Source: Curtobacterium sp. MMLR14_010
GTDB taxonomy: Bacteria; Actinomycetota; Actinomycetes; Actinomycetales; Microbacteriaceae
Reading direction: 5' to 3'
Length of the DNA: 64,000 nucleotides
Assembly (NCBI RefSeq): GCF_001865015.1
Contig: NZ_MJGV01000023.1
Coordinates: 1 to 64,000 of the forward strand
In this document: positions 17,622 through 25,246 of the stretch, piece after piece
Layout: each line of letters starts with the position of its first letter
Numbering within the stretch: the first letter of the stretch is position 1
Notes under the pieces: model-generated
Databases searched by the model: none
Seen by the model: only the letters and a program-made list of their open reading frames with translations
Told to the model about the DNA's origin: nothing
Translations under genes and position numbers: made by a program

Positions 17622-18374
17622 TCAGGCCTGGTGTGCGACGTACCGTTCGCCGGCGTGGACCGGCACGTGCAGGCGGTTCTGGAACGGCGGCAGCGGGCAG
17701 TTGTACTGGTCGCTGAACCCGCACGGCGGCACGAAGGCCTGGTTGAAGTCGAGGACGACGTCGGACTCCTCGCCCGTCGACGACCCGGCCGGACGCTCGA
17801 CGAACAGGAACCGGCCGGTGCCGTACGTGCGGTCGGCGTCGTCGGTGCTGCGGTTCGTCGGGTCGCCGAAGACCAGGAGCAGGGTGCCGTCGTCGTCGAA
17901 CGCGCTCAGTGTGTACGAGCGGCCGTCGATCGTCGCCGTGATGTCGCCGGGGACGACCAGGTCGCGCGTGGCACCAGCGGCGTCGCGGAGGTGCTCGTAG
18001 GGGATGGTGCGTCCGGGCTCGGCGGGCGTGAAGTGCGCCGTGATGCGCCACGCCGGGTCGTACGGGAAGACGGGGACCTCGACGAAGGAGCGGTTCGCCG
18101 GGGACTCGGCGTCCCACAGGCGGTAGCCGTGCTCGGGCGCCCCGGTGTCGAGGTCCTTCCGGTGGACGGCGGTCGCGACGACGCTCGCGGGCTGGCCGAC
18201 GAGGACCGCGTCGAGGTCGGGCTCGGTGCCGTCCGGCAGCCACACCGTGGACACGAGCGCGAGGTCGCCCTGCGGACCGGTCACCCGCTGGCGGCGGGCC
18301 GCACGCCAGGCGTGCCAGGAGGAGGGGGCGTCGTTCGTGGTGCTCGCGTCGGTGATGCTCATCGGGATCGACAA
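17622..18374 (-). CDS. DUF1684 domain-containing protein
   Basis: A 250-residue protein with the DUF1684 pattern: WHAWRAARRQRVTGPQGDLAL near the N-terminus, then a DGRSYTLSAF strand, YGTGRFLFVE, and the signature LDFNQAFVPPCGFSDQYNCPLPPFQNRL near residues 205-232. The family is common in Actinobacteria but has no firm function. There is no signal peptide. It lies upstream of the peptide-type ABC importer on the same strand, so co-transcription is possible. An alternative start at Met5 cannot be excluded. Confidence 0.88.
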   Translation of the reverse strand: MSIPMSITDASTTNDAPSSWHAWRAARRQRVTGPQGDLALVSTVWLPDGTEPDLDAVLVGQPASVVATAVHRKDLDTGAPEHGYRLWDAESPANRSFVEVPVFPYDPAWRITAHFTPAEPGRTIPYEHLRDAAGATRDLVVPGDITATIDGRSYTLSAFDDDGTLLLVFGDPTNRSTDDADRTYGTGRFLFVERPAGSSTGEESDVVLDFNQAFVPPCGFSDQYNCPLPPFQNRLHVPVHAGERYVAHQA

Positions 18375-18435
18375 TCGCAGACCGGCGCTCGGTATTCCCC
18401 TGCCGCGTCACACGGAGCAACACGTGTGGTCCGGA

Positions 18436-19107
18436 TCAGGTCCGCAGTTCGGTGCGCCGGGGCTTCAACCGGGCCGGGGCGTCCGTCGCCGAGACCCACT
18501 CGCACGTGAAGGTCCCCCGGTAGCCGAACAGGAACCCGAACACGCGGTTGTGCACCTGCATGTCGACGTGGAACGCCTGGTCCTCGTCCGACCACCACTC
18601 GTGCAGGGTCGCCCGGCCGCTGAACAGCATCGGGAACCGGAAGCTGACCGGTCCCTCGTGGAACCGCTGTGCGTCGGAGGTCAGGACGAGGCCGCCGCGT
18701 TCGTCCACCGCGAGGTCGAGGTCCACCGCGAGGTGCTGGTGTGACCCGAGGTAGTCGAGCACCCGGCCGTCGACGAGCACCATCGTGGCGTCGAAGCGTG
18801 CCTCGCGTCCTGGCCGGGTCGTGTACGTCCGCACGAAGGTCACCGTCTCGCGGCCGTGCTCGTCCCGGTACGGGTAGTTCTCGATCGTGAACGGGACGTC
18901 CCGTCCGACGTCGGGCACCAGGATGTTCCGCAACCGCCCGATCTGCAGGAACGGCACGGTCCACCACGGCCCCCGCCGGATCGACTGCATCACGCCCTGT
19001 CCGACACAGGCCTCGGCGGCGTCGAGCCCGACGCCGAAGCGGCGCCGCATCATCGGGTGCAGGCGCTGGAAGTCCGCGCCGAGCGCCTCCTCGAACACCG
19101 AGCTCAC
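18436..19107 (-). CDS. DUF4166 domain-containing protein
   Basis: A 223-residue protein matching the DUF4166 layout: FQRLHPMMRRRFG at the N-terminus, then GRLRNILVPDVGRDVPF, FVRTYT and a C-terminal RYPM/LFSGRA-like segment with NRVFGFLFGYRGTF. No membrane segment is seen. The GTG at 19107 overlaps the stop of the SRPBCC gene upstream (GTGA), so the two are co-translated. DUF4166 occurs alone or fused to saccharopine-dehydrogenase-like domains; the role here is unknown. Confidence 0.86.
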   Translation of the reverse strand: MSSVFEEALGADFQRLHPMMRRRFGVGLDAAEACVGQGVMQSIRRGPWWTVPFLQIGRLRNILVPDVGRDVPFTIENYPYRDEHGRETVTFVRTYTTRPGREARFDATMVLVDGRVLDYLGSHQHLAVDLDLAVDERGGLVLTSDAQRFHEGPVSFRFPMLFSGRATLHEWWSDEDQAFHVDMQVHNRVFGFLFGYRGTFTCEWVSATDAPARLKPRRTELRT

Positions 19108-19667
19108 CGGTCACCTCCGGCGGGGGCACGCAGCGTCCTGGAGGCTCGGGGCCGGTCCCGCCGCCACGGTTGCAGCACGCAGGTGAGCGGCCAGGCCTCC
19201 GGCTCGGCGCCGCCCTCGAGCCAGATCCGGAGGCGGTCGAAGCTCCACGCGGTCGCCCACCCGAGGAGCGGCCGGACGACGAGGTCGAGCGGACCCCACC
19301 CGCCGTCGTAGTCGTAGCCCGTGATGAACCGGGTGCGGCCGTCCCCGGTGGGCACGTACCGCCAGTAGCCGCGTCCGGCGCGGATCGGCGAGAGGCGGTC
19401 GTCGGTCGCGAAGCGGAGCGCGGACGTCCGGGTGCCGTCGTCCCGCTGCCGCTCGCCGATGCTGACCCCGGTGCCGTGCACGTCGTGGACCGGGGAGCGC
19501 CGGACGTAGGTGAAGTGCTCGGCCCCGTCGGCGTCCGGCGGTTCCGGGACGATCTCCGAGAACCGGACGTCCCACCGCACGTGCTGCCGCGGGTCCTGCG
19601 TCGCCGCCCACACCTGCTCCACGTCGGCGTCGATCACCGTCTCGACGTAGATGCCCCGCTTCCCCAC
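19104..19667 (-). CDS. SRPBCC-fold (START-like) protein
   Basis: A 187-residue protein starting GIYVETVIDADVEQVWAATQDP, the usual first strand and helix of polyketide-cyclase/START-like (SRPBCC) proteins that bind hydrophobic ligands. The remainder shows the expected beta-rich pattern with GRGYWRYVPTGDGRTRF and a long C-terminal helix (LLGWATAWSFDRLRIWLE). It is translationally coupled to the DUF4166 gene. Ligand unknown. Confidence 0.82.
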   Translation of the reverse strand: MGKRGIYVETVIDADVEQVWAATQDPRQHVRWDVRFSEIVPEPPDADGAEHFTYVRRSPVHDVHGTGVSIGERQRDDGTRTSALRFATDDRLSPIRAGRGYWRYVPTGDGRTRFITGYDYDGGWGPLDLVVRPLLGWATAWSFDRLRIWLEGGAEPEAWPLTCVLQPWRRDRPRASRTLRAPAGGDR

Positions 19668-19715
19668 GTGCTGAGCGTAGTGAGGGTCAGGGCGCGGAGG
19701 ACCGCTCGACGCGGC

Positions 19716-20345
19716 TCAGGACCAGCTGCCGTCGTCCCGCCCGAGGTGGTCGCGCCCGAGCTCGGTGACCGGCACGGCACCGAGGCTGGTGAACCCGATG
19801 TCGAGCAGCGTCGCCCGGGACGCCCCAGACCCGCCGAGCGTCGCCATGCCCTCCATCACCGCGCAGAAGTACGCCCCGAGCGACCCGGCGTCCGCGGCCG
19901 CGTCGACCTCGCCGGCCTCCTGGGCGTCGGCGATGCAGGCCGCGTAGTGCTCGCGCATCGTGTCGAAGGCGGCGGCCACCGTCGAGGCGACCTGTGCGTC
20001 GTGGGCCCCGAGCTCGACCGCGGCCTTCGTGAACAGCGACGGAGCGGCCTGTGCCGCCCCGTGGGTCACCGCCACGTGCACGAGCTGCGCCCGGATGCGG
20101 GTGATCGGGTGGTCCGACCCGTGCCGGATGGTCTCGACGGCGTCCACGGCCTCCGCCGTGTCGCTGAGGAACGCCCGCATGAAGAGCTCGCGCTTGCCGC
20201 CGAACGCGTTGTAGAGGCTCTGGCGTGCGAGCCCGGTCGCCTCGAGCAGGGCGTCGAGCGAGGTGCCGGCGAACCCGGTGTCGGCGAACGCCTGGCGGGC
20301 GCGGGCGACGACGTCGGCTTCGTCGAAGCTGCGGGGTCTGGGCAC
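19716..20345 (-). CDS. TetR-family transcriptional regulator
   Basis: A 209-residue TetR repressor. The N-terminal helix-turn-helix is clear: ARARQAFADTGFAGTSLDAL, then EATGLARQSLYNAFGGKREL (about residues 13-55). The C-terminal region resembles the TetR_C ligand-binding domain of AcrR-like repressors. The GTG at 20345 gives a normal-length N-terminus. It is divergent from an SDR dehydrogenase gene across an 86-bp gap that contains a large nested palindrome, so it very likely represses itself and the SDR gene. Confidence 0.92.
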   Translation of the reverse strand: MPRPRSFDEADVVARARQAFADTGFAGTSLDALLEATGLARQSLYNAFGGKRELFMRAFLSDTAEAVDAVETIRHGSDHPITRIRAQLVHVAVTHGAAQAAPSLFTKAAVELGAHDAQVASTVAAAFDTMREHYAACIADAQEAGEVDAAADAGSLGAYFCAVMEGMATLGGSGASRATLLDIGFTSLGAVPVTELGRDHLGRDDGSWS

Positions 20346-20363
20346 GGGAGCTCCTCGGGATTC

Positions 20364-20410
20364 TTGACTGATCGGTCCACAACGACGTACGTTGTGGACC
20401 ACGCAGTCAA
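20364..20410. promoter_or_regulatory. 47-bp nested palindrome: TetR operator with overlapping divergent promoters
   Basis: Inner perfect arms ggtccacaacg (20374-20384) and cgttgtggacc (20390-20400) flank a 5-base centre. Outer perfect arms ttgactg (20364-20370) and cagtcaa (20404-20410) surround them. TTGACT is a -35 on each strand, and symmetric TACGT-type -10 elements lie in the inner arms, so one operator would shut both promoters. Confidence 0.88.
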
Positions 20411-20431
20411 AAACTACACGGGAGGACCACC

Positions 20432-21178
20432 ATGGGCCACACACTGCAGGACAGGACCGCACTCGTCACCGGCGGGACGTCGGGGATCGGGCTGGCCGTC
20501 GTCCGACGGTTCGTCGAGGAGGGCGCACACGTCGTCGTCACCGGTCGACGCCAGGCGCAGCTCGACGAGGTCGCGGCCGAGTTCGGCGACGCGGTGACCG
20601 TCGTGCGGGCCGACGCGTCCGAGACCGCCGACGTGGCGACGCTGTTCCAGGCCGTCGCCGACCGCGGGACCGGGCTCGACGCCGTGCACGTGAACGCCGG
20701 CGGCGGGGAGTTCAAGCCCCTGGCCGACGTGAGCGCGGAGGACATCGACACCGCCTTCGCGACGAACGTCCGCGGGGCCGCCCTCACGGTACGGGGCGCA
20801 CTGCCGCTCCTCAACGACGGCGCCGCGATCGTCGTCACCGGCTCCACCTCCGCCTCCGGCACCGAGACGTCGCTGGGCCTCTACGGCGCGTCGAAGGCAG
20901 CCGTCACCACGATGACGCGGACCTGGGCGGCCGAGCTGGCTCCCCGCGGGATCCGCATCAACACCGTCACGCCCGGACCGACCGAGACCCCCGGACTGAA
21001 GGGCCTGTCGCCGGACGCCCCGGACGCCCTGCTCGAGCAGATCGCCGCCGGCATGCCGATCGGCCGACTGCTCCGGCCGGAGGAGGTCGCCGCCGCCGTC
21101 CTGTTCCTGGTCTCCGACGAGAGCTCGGGCATGACCGGCAGCGAGCTCGTCGTCGACGGCGGCAGCACGATCGCCTGA
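20432..21178 (+). CDS. SDR family oxidoreductase
   Basis: A 248-residue short-chain dehydrogenase with the NAD(P)-binding TGGTSGIG motif (about residues 14-21), a catalytic Ser in TGSTSASG, the YGASK catalytic Tyr-Lys pair and the C-terminal substrate-loop PGPTETPGL. VTGRR after beta-2 suggests NADP preference. It follows a good ribosome-binding site (gggagg) and the TetR operator. Such TetR/SDR pairs commonly detoxify carbonyl compounds; substrate unknown. Confidence 0.92.
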   Translation: MGHTLQDRTALVTGGTSGIGLAVVRRFVEEGAHVVVTGRRQAQLDEVAAEFGDAVTVVRADASETADVATLFQAVADRGTGLDAVHVNAGGGEFKPLADVSAEDIDTAFATNVRGAALTVRGALPLLNDGAAIVVTGSTSASGTETSLGLYGASKAAVTTMTRTWAAELAPRGIRINTVTPGPTETPGLKGLSPDAPDALLEQIAAGMPIGRLLRPEEVAAAVLFLVSDESSGMTGSELVVDGGSTIA

Positions 21179-21266
21179 CCATCCGGGCCGTCCGCCGCGC
21201 ACTGGGGGCACGGCGGACGCCCGGGACACGGCAGAATGCAAGCACCCGAAACCAGGAGTGTTCTTC

Positions 21267-22277
21267 ATGTTCGTCGCTGCCATCGTCTTCCTCGTCGCCG
21301 CGCTCGTCGCGCTGTCCTTCCGGGGGCGGACCTACACGACCCCGGAGCGCCCGGCCACCCCCGGCCGCGAGGCCCGCCCCGCGCTCACCACCCGTCGCCC
21401 GAACACGGTCGCCACCTGGACCGCCGTCAGCGCCGGTGTGCTCTTCGTCGGGTTCACCATCGCGAGCACCGTCTACGCGCAGGACACGGGCGAGTCGAAG
21501 GTGCAGGTCGACATCTCCGGCAACATCGTCGGGCAGACCACGGACTCCGGGTTCCACTTCAAGGCCCCGTGGGCGACGCTGCACACGTTCAACATCCGCA
21601 ACCAGACCGTCACGTACATCAACTCCGTGAACGGCTCTGAGTCGGACAACAACGGCAACATCCGCTCCGGCCCCTTCGTCACCGTGCAGGACCAGGACGG
21701 CGTCTCCTCGAACGTCAGCCTGAACCTGCAGTACAGCATCGACGCGAAGTCGGTCACCGACATCTACCGGTCCTACAAGACCGAGGAGAACTTCAAGACG
21801 CAGTTCATCGGCAACTCGGTGCGGAGCGTCGTGCGCCAGGTGCCGAACGACTTCACGACCATCGAGCTGATCACCAAGCGCGGGTCCGTCGAGAAGTCGA
21901 TGATCCAGGCGCTCGAGCAGCGGTGGAAGGGCTCCGGCGTCCACGTCGACAACTTCTCGCTGCAGGAGATCACGCCGCCGAAGTCCGTCACCGAATCGTA
22001 CGCCGCTGCGCAGCAGGCCCAGATCCAGGTGACGAAGGAGCGCGCCCTGCTCGACGCCAAGAAGGTGCAGGCACAGCAGCAGGTCGCCGAGGCGCAGGGT
22101 CAGGCCGACGCGAACAAGGTGCTCAACGCGCAGCCGCTCTCCGACGCCGCGCTGAAGCAGCGCGAGATCGAGGCCCTCAAGAGCGCGGGCGACAACGGCT
22201 CGCTCATCGTCGTGCCGCAGGGCACGGACAACATCCTCAGCCTGCCGGGCACCGGCAGCGGGTCGTCGACCAAGTGA
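21267..22277 (+). CDS. SPFH/Band 7 (prohibitin-homology) membrane protein
   Basis: A 336-residue membrane protein: a short N-terminal hydrophobic segment, a basic linker, a second hydrophobic segment (about residues 50-75, TAVSAGVLFVGFTIAST), then an SPFH domain (GFHFKAPWATLHTFNIRNQT, SLNLQYSIDAKSVTDIY) and an Ala/Gln/Lys-rich coiled coil (AAAQQAQIQVTKERALLDAK and following). It should form ring-like oligomers at the membrane that affect protease activity or lipid organisation. The ATG at 21267 has AGGAG nine bases upstream; the GTG at 21258 lies within that site. A long hairpin terminator follows. Confidence 0.88.
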   Translation: MFVAAIVFLVAALVALSFRGRTYTTPERPATPGREARPALTTRRPNTVATWTAVSAGVLFVGFTIASTVYAQDTGESKVQVDISGNIVGQTTDSGFHFKAPWATLHTFNIRNQTVTYINSVNGSESDNNGNIRSGPFVTVQDQDGVSSNVSLNLQYSIDAKSVTDIYRSYKTEENFKTQFIGNSVRSVVRQVPNDFTTIELITKRGSVEKSMIQALEQRWKGSGVHVDNFSLQEITPPKSVTESYAAAQQAQIQVTKERALLDAKKVQAQQQVAEAQGQADANKVLNAQPLSDAALKQREIEALKSAGDNGSLIVVPQGTDNILSLPGTGSGSSTK

Positions 22278-22301
22278 CGGTCGGGCCCGTCGCGGCCCGC
22301 T

Positions 22302-22349
22302 GACGGACAGGAGGCTCGTGGCGGCGCCGCCACGGGCCTCCTGTCCGTC
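22302..22349. terminator. Long conserved hairpin terminator, copy 1
   Basis: The outer arms gacggacaggaggc and gcctcctgtccgtc and inner arms cgtggcggc and gccgccacg fold into a 48-base hairpin with one mismatch. Near-identical hairpins occur at 36221-36268 and 23662-23708. It lies between the SPFH gene and a convergent small ORF. Confidence 0.88.
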
Positions 22350-22350
22350 G

Positions 22351-22530
22351 TCATCGCACTGCCGGCACCTCGCGCGGGAGGGCCGGACCCGGCACCGCCA
22401 CCGTGCGCCACGACCCGGTCCGGGGGTCCAGCCGGACCGCGTCACCGCAGTCCTGGCAGTGCGCGTCGCCGGCTGCACCGAGGAGGACCCGGACCGGGTC
22501 GTGGACGAGGGGGTGCGTCGTGGTGTTCGT
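22351..22530 (-). CDS. Candidate 59-residue CxxC protein with an ACG start
   Basis: On the minus strand a frame of 59 codons with extreme G/C third positions runs to a TGA at 22351-22353. A perfect AGGAGG (complement of 22537-22542) sits six bases upstream of codon ACG at 22528-22530, and no ATG, GTG or TTG is available in the right place. The product contains HCQDCG and a hydrophobic stretch VRVLLGAAG. Codon use and spacing support translation, with an unusual start or a recent ATG-to-ACG mutation. The family is unknown. The surrounding gap (22278-22865) otherwise holds only hairpins and promoter sequence. Confidence 0.45.
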   Translation of the reverse strand, partial: TNTTTHPLVHDPVRVLLGAAGDAHCQDCGDAVRLDPRTGSWRTVAVPGPALPREVPAVR

Positions 22531-22560
22531 GGTCGGCCTCCTGGTCGATGGTGCGTGGGA

Positions 22561-22592
22561 CGCGCCCTCGCCGCAGTGACGGCGAGGGCGCG
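22561..22592. terminator. Perfect 13-bp hairpin upstream of the small ORF
   Basis: Left arm cgcgccctcgccg (22561-22573) and right arm cggcgagggcgcg (22580-22592) with a 6-base loop. It has no coding gene ending nearby on the plus strand. It may be an attenuator-like element in the leader of the minus-strand small ORF or an insulating terminator before the next SDR gene. Confidence 0.6.
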
Positions 22593-22865
22593 TGTGGCCG
22601 ACGGCGAGGAGCGGAACCGTCGTCGGCCTGGCCGTCGCGCCGTTGCAACAGCCTCTCCACGCTCTGTTCTGCTCCTGCCCCGACGGAACCCCCGTCGCCG
22701 ATTCGTGACCGGATCGTCACATGGTGGACCGTGGGTTCTTCGACTGCTCCTCCGCCTGGACGCGGACGGATCGAGCACGACCTAGCGTCGTTCGTGTCCC
22801 GGCGGGCCGGCACCGTTGCCGCAACTGCCGGGACGTTCCGCACGACCGACCAGAGGAGGAACACC

Positions 22866-23633
22866 ATGACCGACTTCACCGACCGCGGCGTCCTGATCAC
22901 CGGCGGCGCCGGCGGCATCGGCCTCGCCACCGCCAGCGCCTTCCTCGCCGTCGGGGCGAGGGTCGCCCTCGTCGACGTCGACCAGGACGCGCTCACCGAA
23001 CGCGCGGCAGGACTCGGCGCCGACGACCGGGTCACGACCATCCAGGCGGACGTCTCCGACGAGCGCGACGTCGAGCGGTACGTGCAGGAGGCGACCGAGG
23101 CGCTCGGGTCCATCGACGTCTTCTGCAACAACGCCGGCATCGAGGGCACCGTCGCCGACCTGGTGGACACCACCGCCGAGGACTTCGACCGGGTCATCGC
23201 GATCAACCTTCGCGGCTCGTTCCTCGGCCTCAAGCACGTCCTGCCGCACATGACCGAGCGTGGCTCCGGCAGCGTGGTGAACACCTCGTCGGTGGCCGGG
23301 CTCGACGGCTCGGCCGGCCTCAGCCCCTACATCGCGTCGAAGCACGGCGTGACCGGGCTCACGAAGTCGGCGGCCCTGGAGGTCGCCGCGACGGGTGTCC
23401 GGGTGAACTCCGTGCACCCGTCCCCCGTGAACACCCGCATGATGCGGTCCATCGAGGCCGGCGGGGGTGACGCGGAGACCCAGCGGCGGGCGTTCGAGGA
23501 GGGCATCCCCCTGGGCCGCTACGGCGAGCCGGAGGACATCGCGAACCTCGTCGTCTTCCTCGGCTCCGACGAGAGCGCCTTCATCACCGGTGCGCAGTAC
23601 CGCGTGGACGGCGGGATGGGCGCCGGTCAGTAG
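22866..23633 (+). CDS. SDR family oxidoreductase (glucose/ribitol-dehydrogenase type)
   Basis: A 255-residue short-chain dehydrogenase with TGGAGGIG (about residues 13-20), an Asp after beta-2 (LVDVD) that predicts NAD use, NNAGIEG, catalytic Ser in NTSSVAG, YIASKHG and C-terminal YRVDGGMGAGQ. The gene has an AGAGGAGG ribosome-binding site and is followed by a conserved terminator. It is the first gene of the catabolic region and could oxidise a sugar alcohol or acid-sugar derivative; its regulator is not obvious. Confidence 0.92.
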   Translation: MTDFTDRGVLITGGAGGIGLATASAFLAVGARVALVDVDQDALTERAAGLGADDRVTTIQADVSDERDVERYVQEATEALGSIDVFCNNAGIEGTVADLVDTTAEDFDRVIAINLRGSFLGLKHVLPHMTERGSGSVVNTSSVAGLDGSAGLSPYIASKHGVTGLTKSAALEVAATGVRVNSVHPSPVNTRMMRSIEAGGGDAETQRRAFEEGIPLGRYGEPEDIANLVVFLGSDESAFITGAQYRVDGGMGAGQ

Positions 23634-23661
23634 CGACCCGCTGGTGCCGTGACCGGCACGT

Positions 23662-23708
23662 GACGGACGGGAGGCTCGTAGCTGCCCGCCACGGGCCTCC
23701 CGTCCGTC
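23662..23708. terminator. Long conserved hairpin terminator, copy 2
   Basis: The arms gacggacgggaggc and gcctcccgtccgtc surround a diverged loop. This is the least conserved centre among the three close copies. It follows the SDR gene. Confidence 0.85.
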
Positions 23709-23768
23709 GTCGGTCACCCGGGCGACCGCGCTGTCCGAGGGGCGCAGGGCATGTCGTTTGCTGCCCTT

Positions 23769-23813
23769 GGTTACGTATACAGTGTCCGACGACCACCGCG
23801 TGCATACGTAACC
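23769..23813. promoter_or_regulatory. Twin operator sites before the MHS transporter gene
   Basis: The sites ggttacgtatac (23769-23780) and gcatacgtaacc (23802-23813) are inverted copies with one mismatch, and each contains the palindrome tacgta. Their centres are 33 bp apart, about three helical turns. They fall in the likely promoter of the MFS gene starting at 23833. A LacI- or GntR-type regulator is plausible; a lacI-family gene lies 2.5 kb downstream. Confidence 0.65.
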
Positions 23814-23832
23814 ATCTTCAAGGGAGAAGACG

Positions 23833-25185
23833 ATGACCATCACCGACGAGGTCCGGCACCGGGCACGGCACGGCTCCCCCGACAAGCGATCGGCCGCGAT
23901 CGGCGCTGCCGTCGGGACCTGCGTCGAGAACTACGACTTCCTCGCGTACGGCACGGCGTCCGCCCTGTACTTCGGCCACGCGTTCTTCCCCGGCGAGGAC
24001 CCCCTGGTCGGCACGCTGCTGTCCTTCGCCACCCTCGGCGTGGGCTTCGCGATGCGTCCCCTCGGCGGCATCATCGGCGGCGTGCTCGGTGACCGCATCG
24101 GCCGGAAGCCCGTGCTGGTCGGCGCCCTGCTCGTCATGGGCATCGCGACGTTCCTCATCGGCCTGCTCCCGACCTACCAGAGCGTCGGCGTCCTCGCCCC
24201 AGTCCTCCTCGTCGCGGTCCGGGTCGTCCAGGGTCTGGCCTTCGGCGCGGAGTGGGGCGGCGCCATCCTGATGGCGTACGAACACGCCCCCTGGCGACAC
24301 CGCGGCCGGTACGCCGCCATCCCCACGGCCGGCAACCCGGCCGGGGTCTTCCTCGCGAACATCGTCTTCCTCTTCTCGGTGAACCTCGGCGACGAGTGGG
24401 CCTGGCGCGTCCCGTTCCTGGCCAGCGCGGTCCTCGTGATCGCCGGGCTCGTCATCCGCGCCCGTGTCTCCGAGTCGCCGGAGTTCGAGGACGTGAAGGA
24501 CCGCGGCGAACGCGCCCGCAACCCCCTGACCAAGGTCGTCCGCGAGGACTGGCGGAACCTGCTCCGTGTGATCGGGCTGCGGCTCGTCGAGAGCGCCGGG
24601 TTCTACGTCGTCGTGACCTACATCCTCAGCTACATCGGCACGCTCGACGCGGGCCTGCGCACCGTCGGACTCGTCGGACTGTGCATCGCGACCTTCATCG
24701 GCGTGGGCGCCTCGCTCTTCTGGGGTGGGCTCACCGACCGGTTCGGCCGCAAGCCGATCTACCTCGTCGGGTCGCTGCTGACCATCGCGTTCGGTTTCCC
24801 GATGTTCCTGATGCTGAACTCGCAGGTCCCGGTGCTCATCGTGTTCGTGTACGTGATCGGCCTCCCCCTGATCCACGACATGCTCGCCGGGACGCAGGGC
24901 GCGTGGTTCAGCGAGCTCTTCAGCGTCGACACCCGTTCTTCCGGAGCCTCGATCGGGTACCAGGTCGCCGCGGCGATCTCCGGTTTCGTGCCCTTCATCG
25001 CCACCGCGCTCGCGGCAGCGCTCGGGTGGGGCGGCGTGGCGGTGCTGTACATGGCCGCCGGCGTCGTCGGCGTGGTCACCGTGCTGCTCACCCGGGAGAC
25101 CTGGGGCAAGCCGGAGCGCGCCCACGTGGAGGACGTGATCGCCTCCGCACCTGCTGCTGCCGACCGCCGCGTCGACCCGTCCTGA
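23833..25185 (+). CDS. MFS transporter, metabolite:H+ symporter (MHS) type
   Basis: A 450-residue, 12-helix carrier. The sequence IGAAVGTCVENYDFLAYGTAS in the first helix, the RPLGGIIGGVLGDRIGRKPVL loop and FGAEWGGAILMAYEHAP in helix five are characteristic of the MHS family, which imports organic acids such as alpha-ketoglutarate, shikimate or proline betaine with protons. It has its own promoter with twin operator sites and is followed 61 bp later by a dehydrogenase gene, so it probably imports the substrate of that enzyme. Confidence 0.9.
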   Translation: MTITDEVRHRARHGSPDKRSAAIGAAVGTCVENYDFLAYGTASALYFGHAFFPGEDPLVGTLLSFATLGVGFAMRPLGGIIGGVLGDRIGRKPVLVGALLVMGIATFLIGLLPTYQSVGVLAPVLLVAVRVVQGLAFGAEWGGAILMAYEHAPWRHRGRYAAIPTAGNPAGVFLANIVFLFSVNLGDEWAWRVPFLASAVLVIAGLVIRARVSESPEFEDVKDRGERARNPLTKVVREDWRNLLRVIGLRLVESAGFYVVVTYILSYIGTLDAGLRTVGLVGLCIATFIGVGASLFWGGLTDRFGRKPIYLVGSLLTIAFGFPMFLMLNSQVPVLIVFVYVIGLPLIHDMLAGTQGAWFSELFSVDTRSSGASIGYQVAAAISGFVPFIATALAAALGWGGVAVLYMAAGVVGVVTVLLTRETWGKPERAHVEDVIASAPAAADRRVDPS

Positions 25186-25246
25186 CGCGTCGCCCCGTTC
25201 CGACGCGTCGCCCCGTCCTGACAAGCAAAGAGAGAAGCACCGCATC

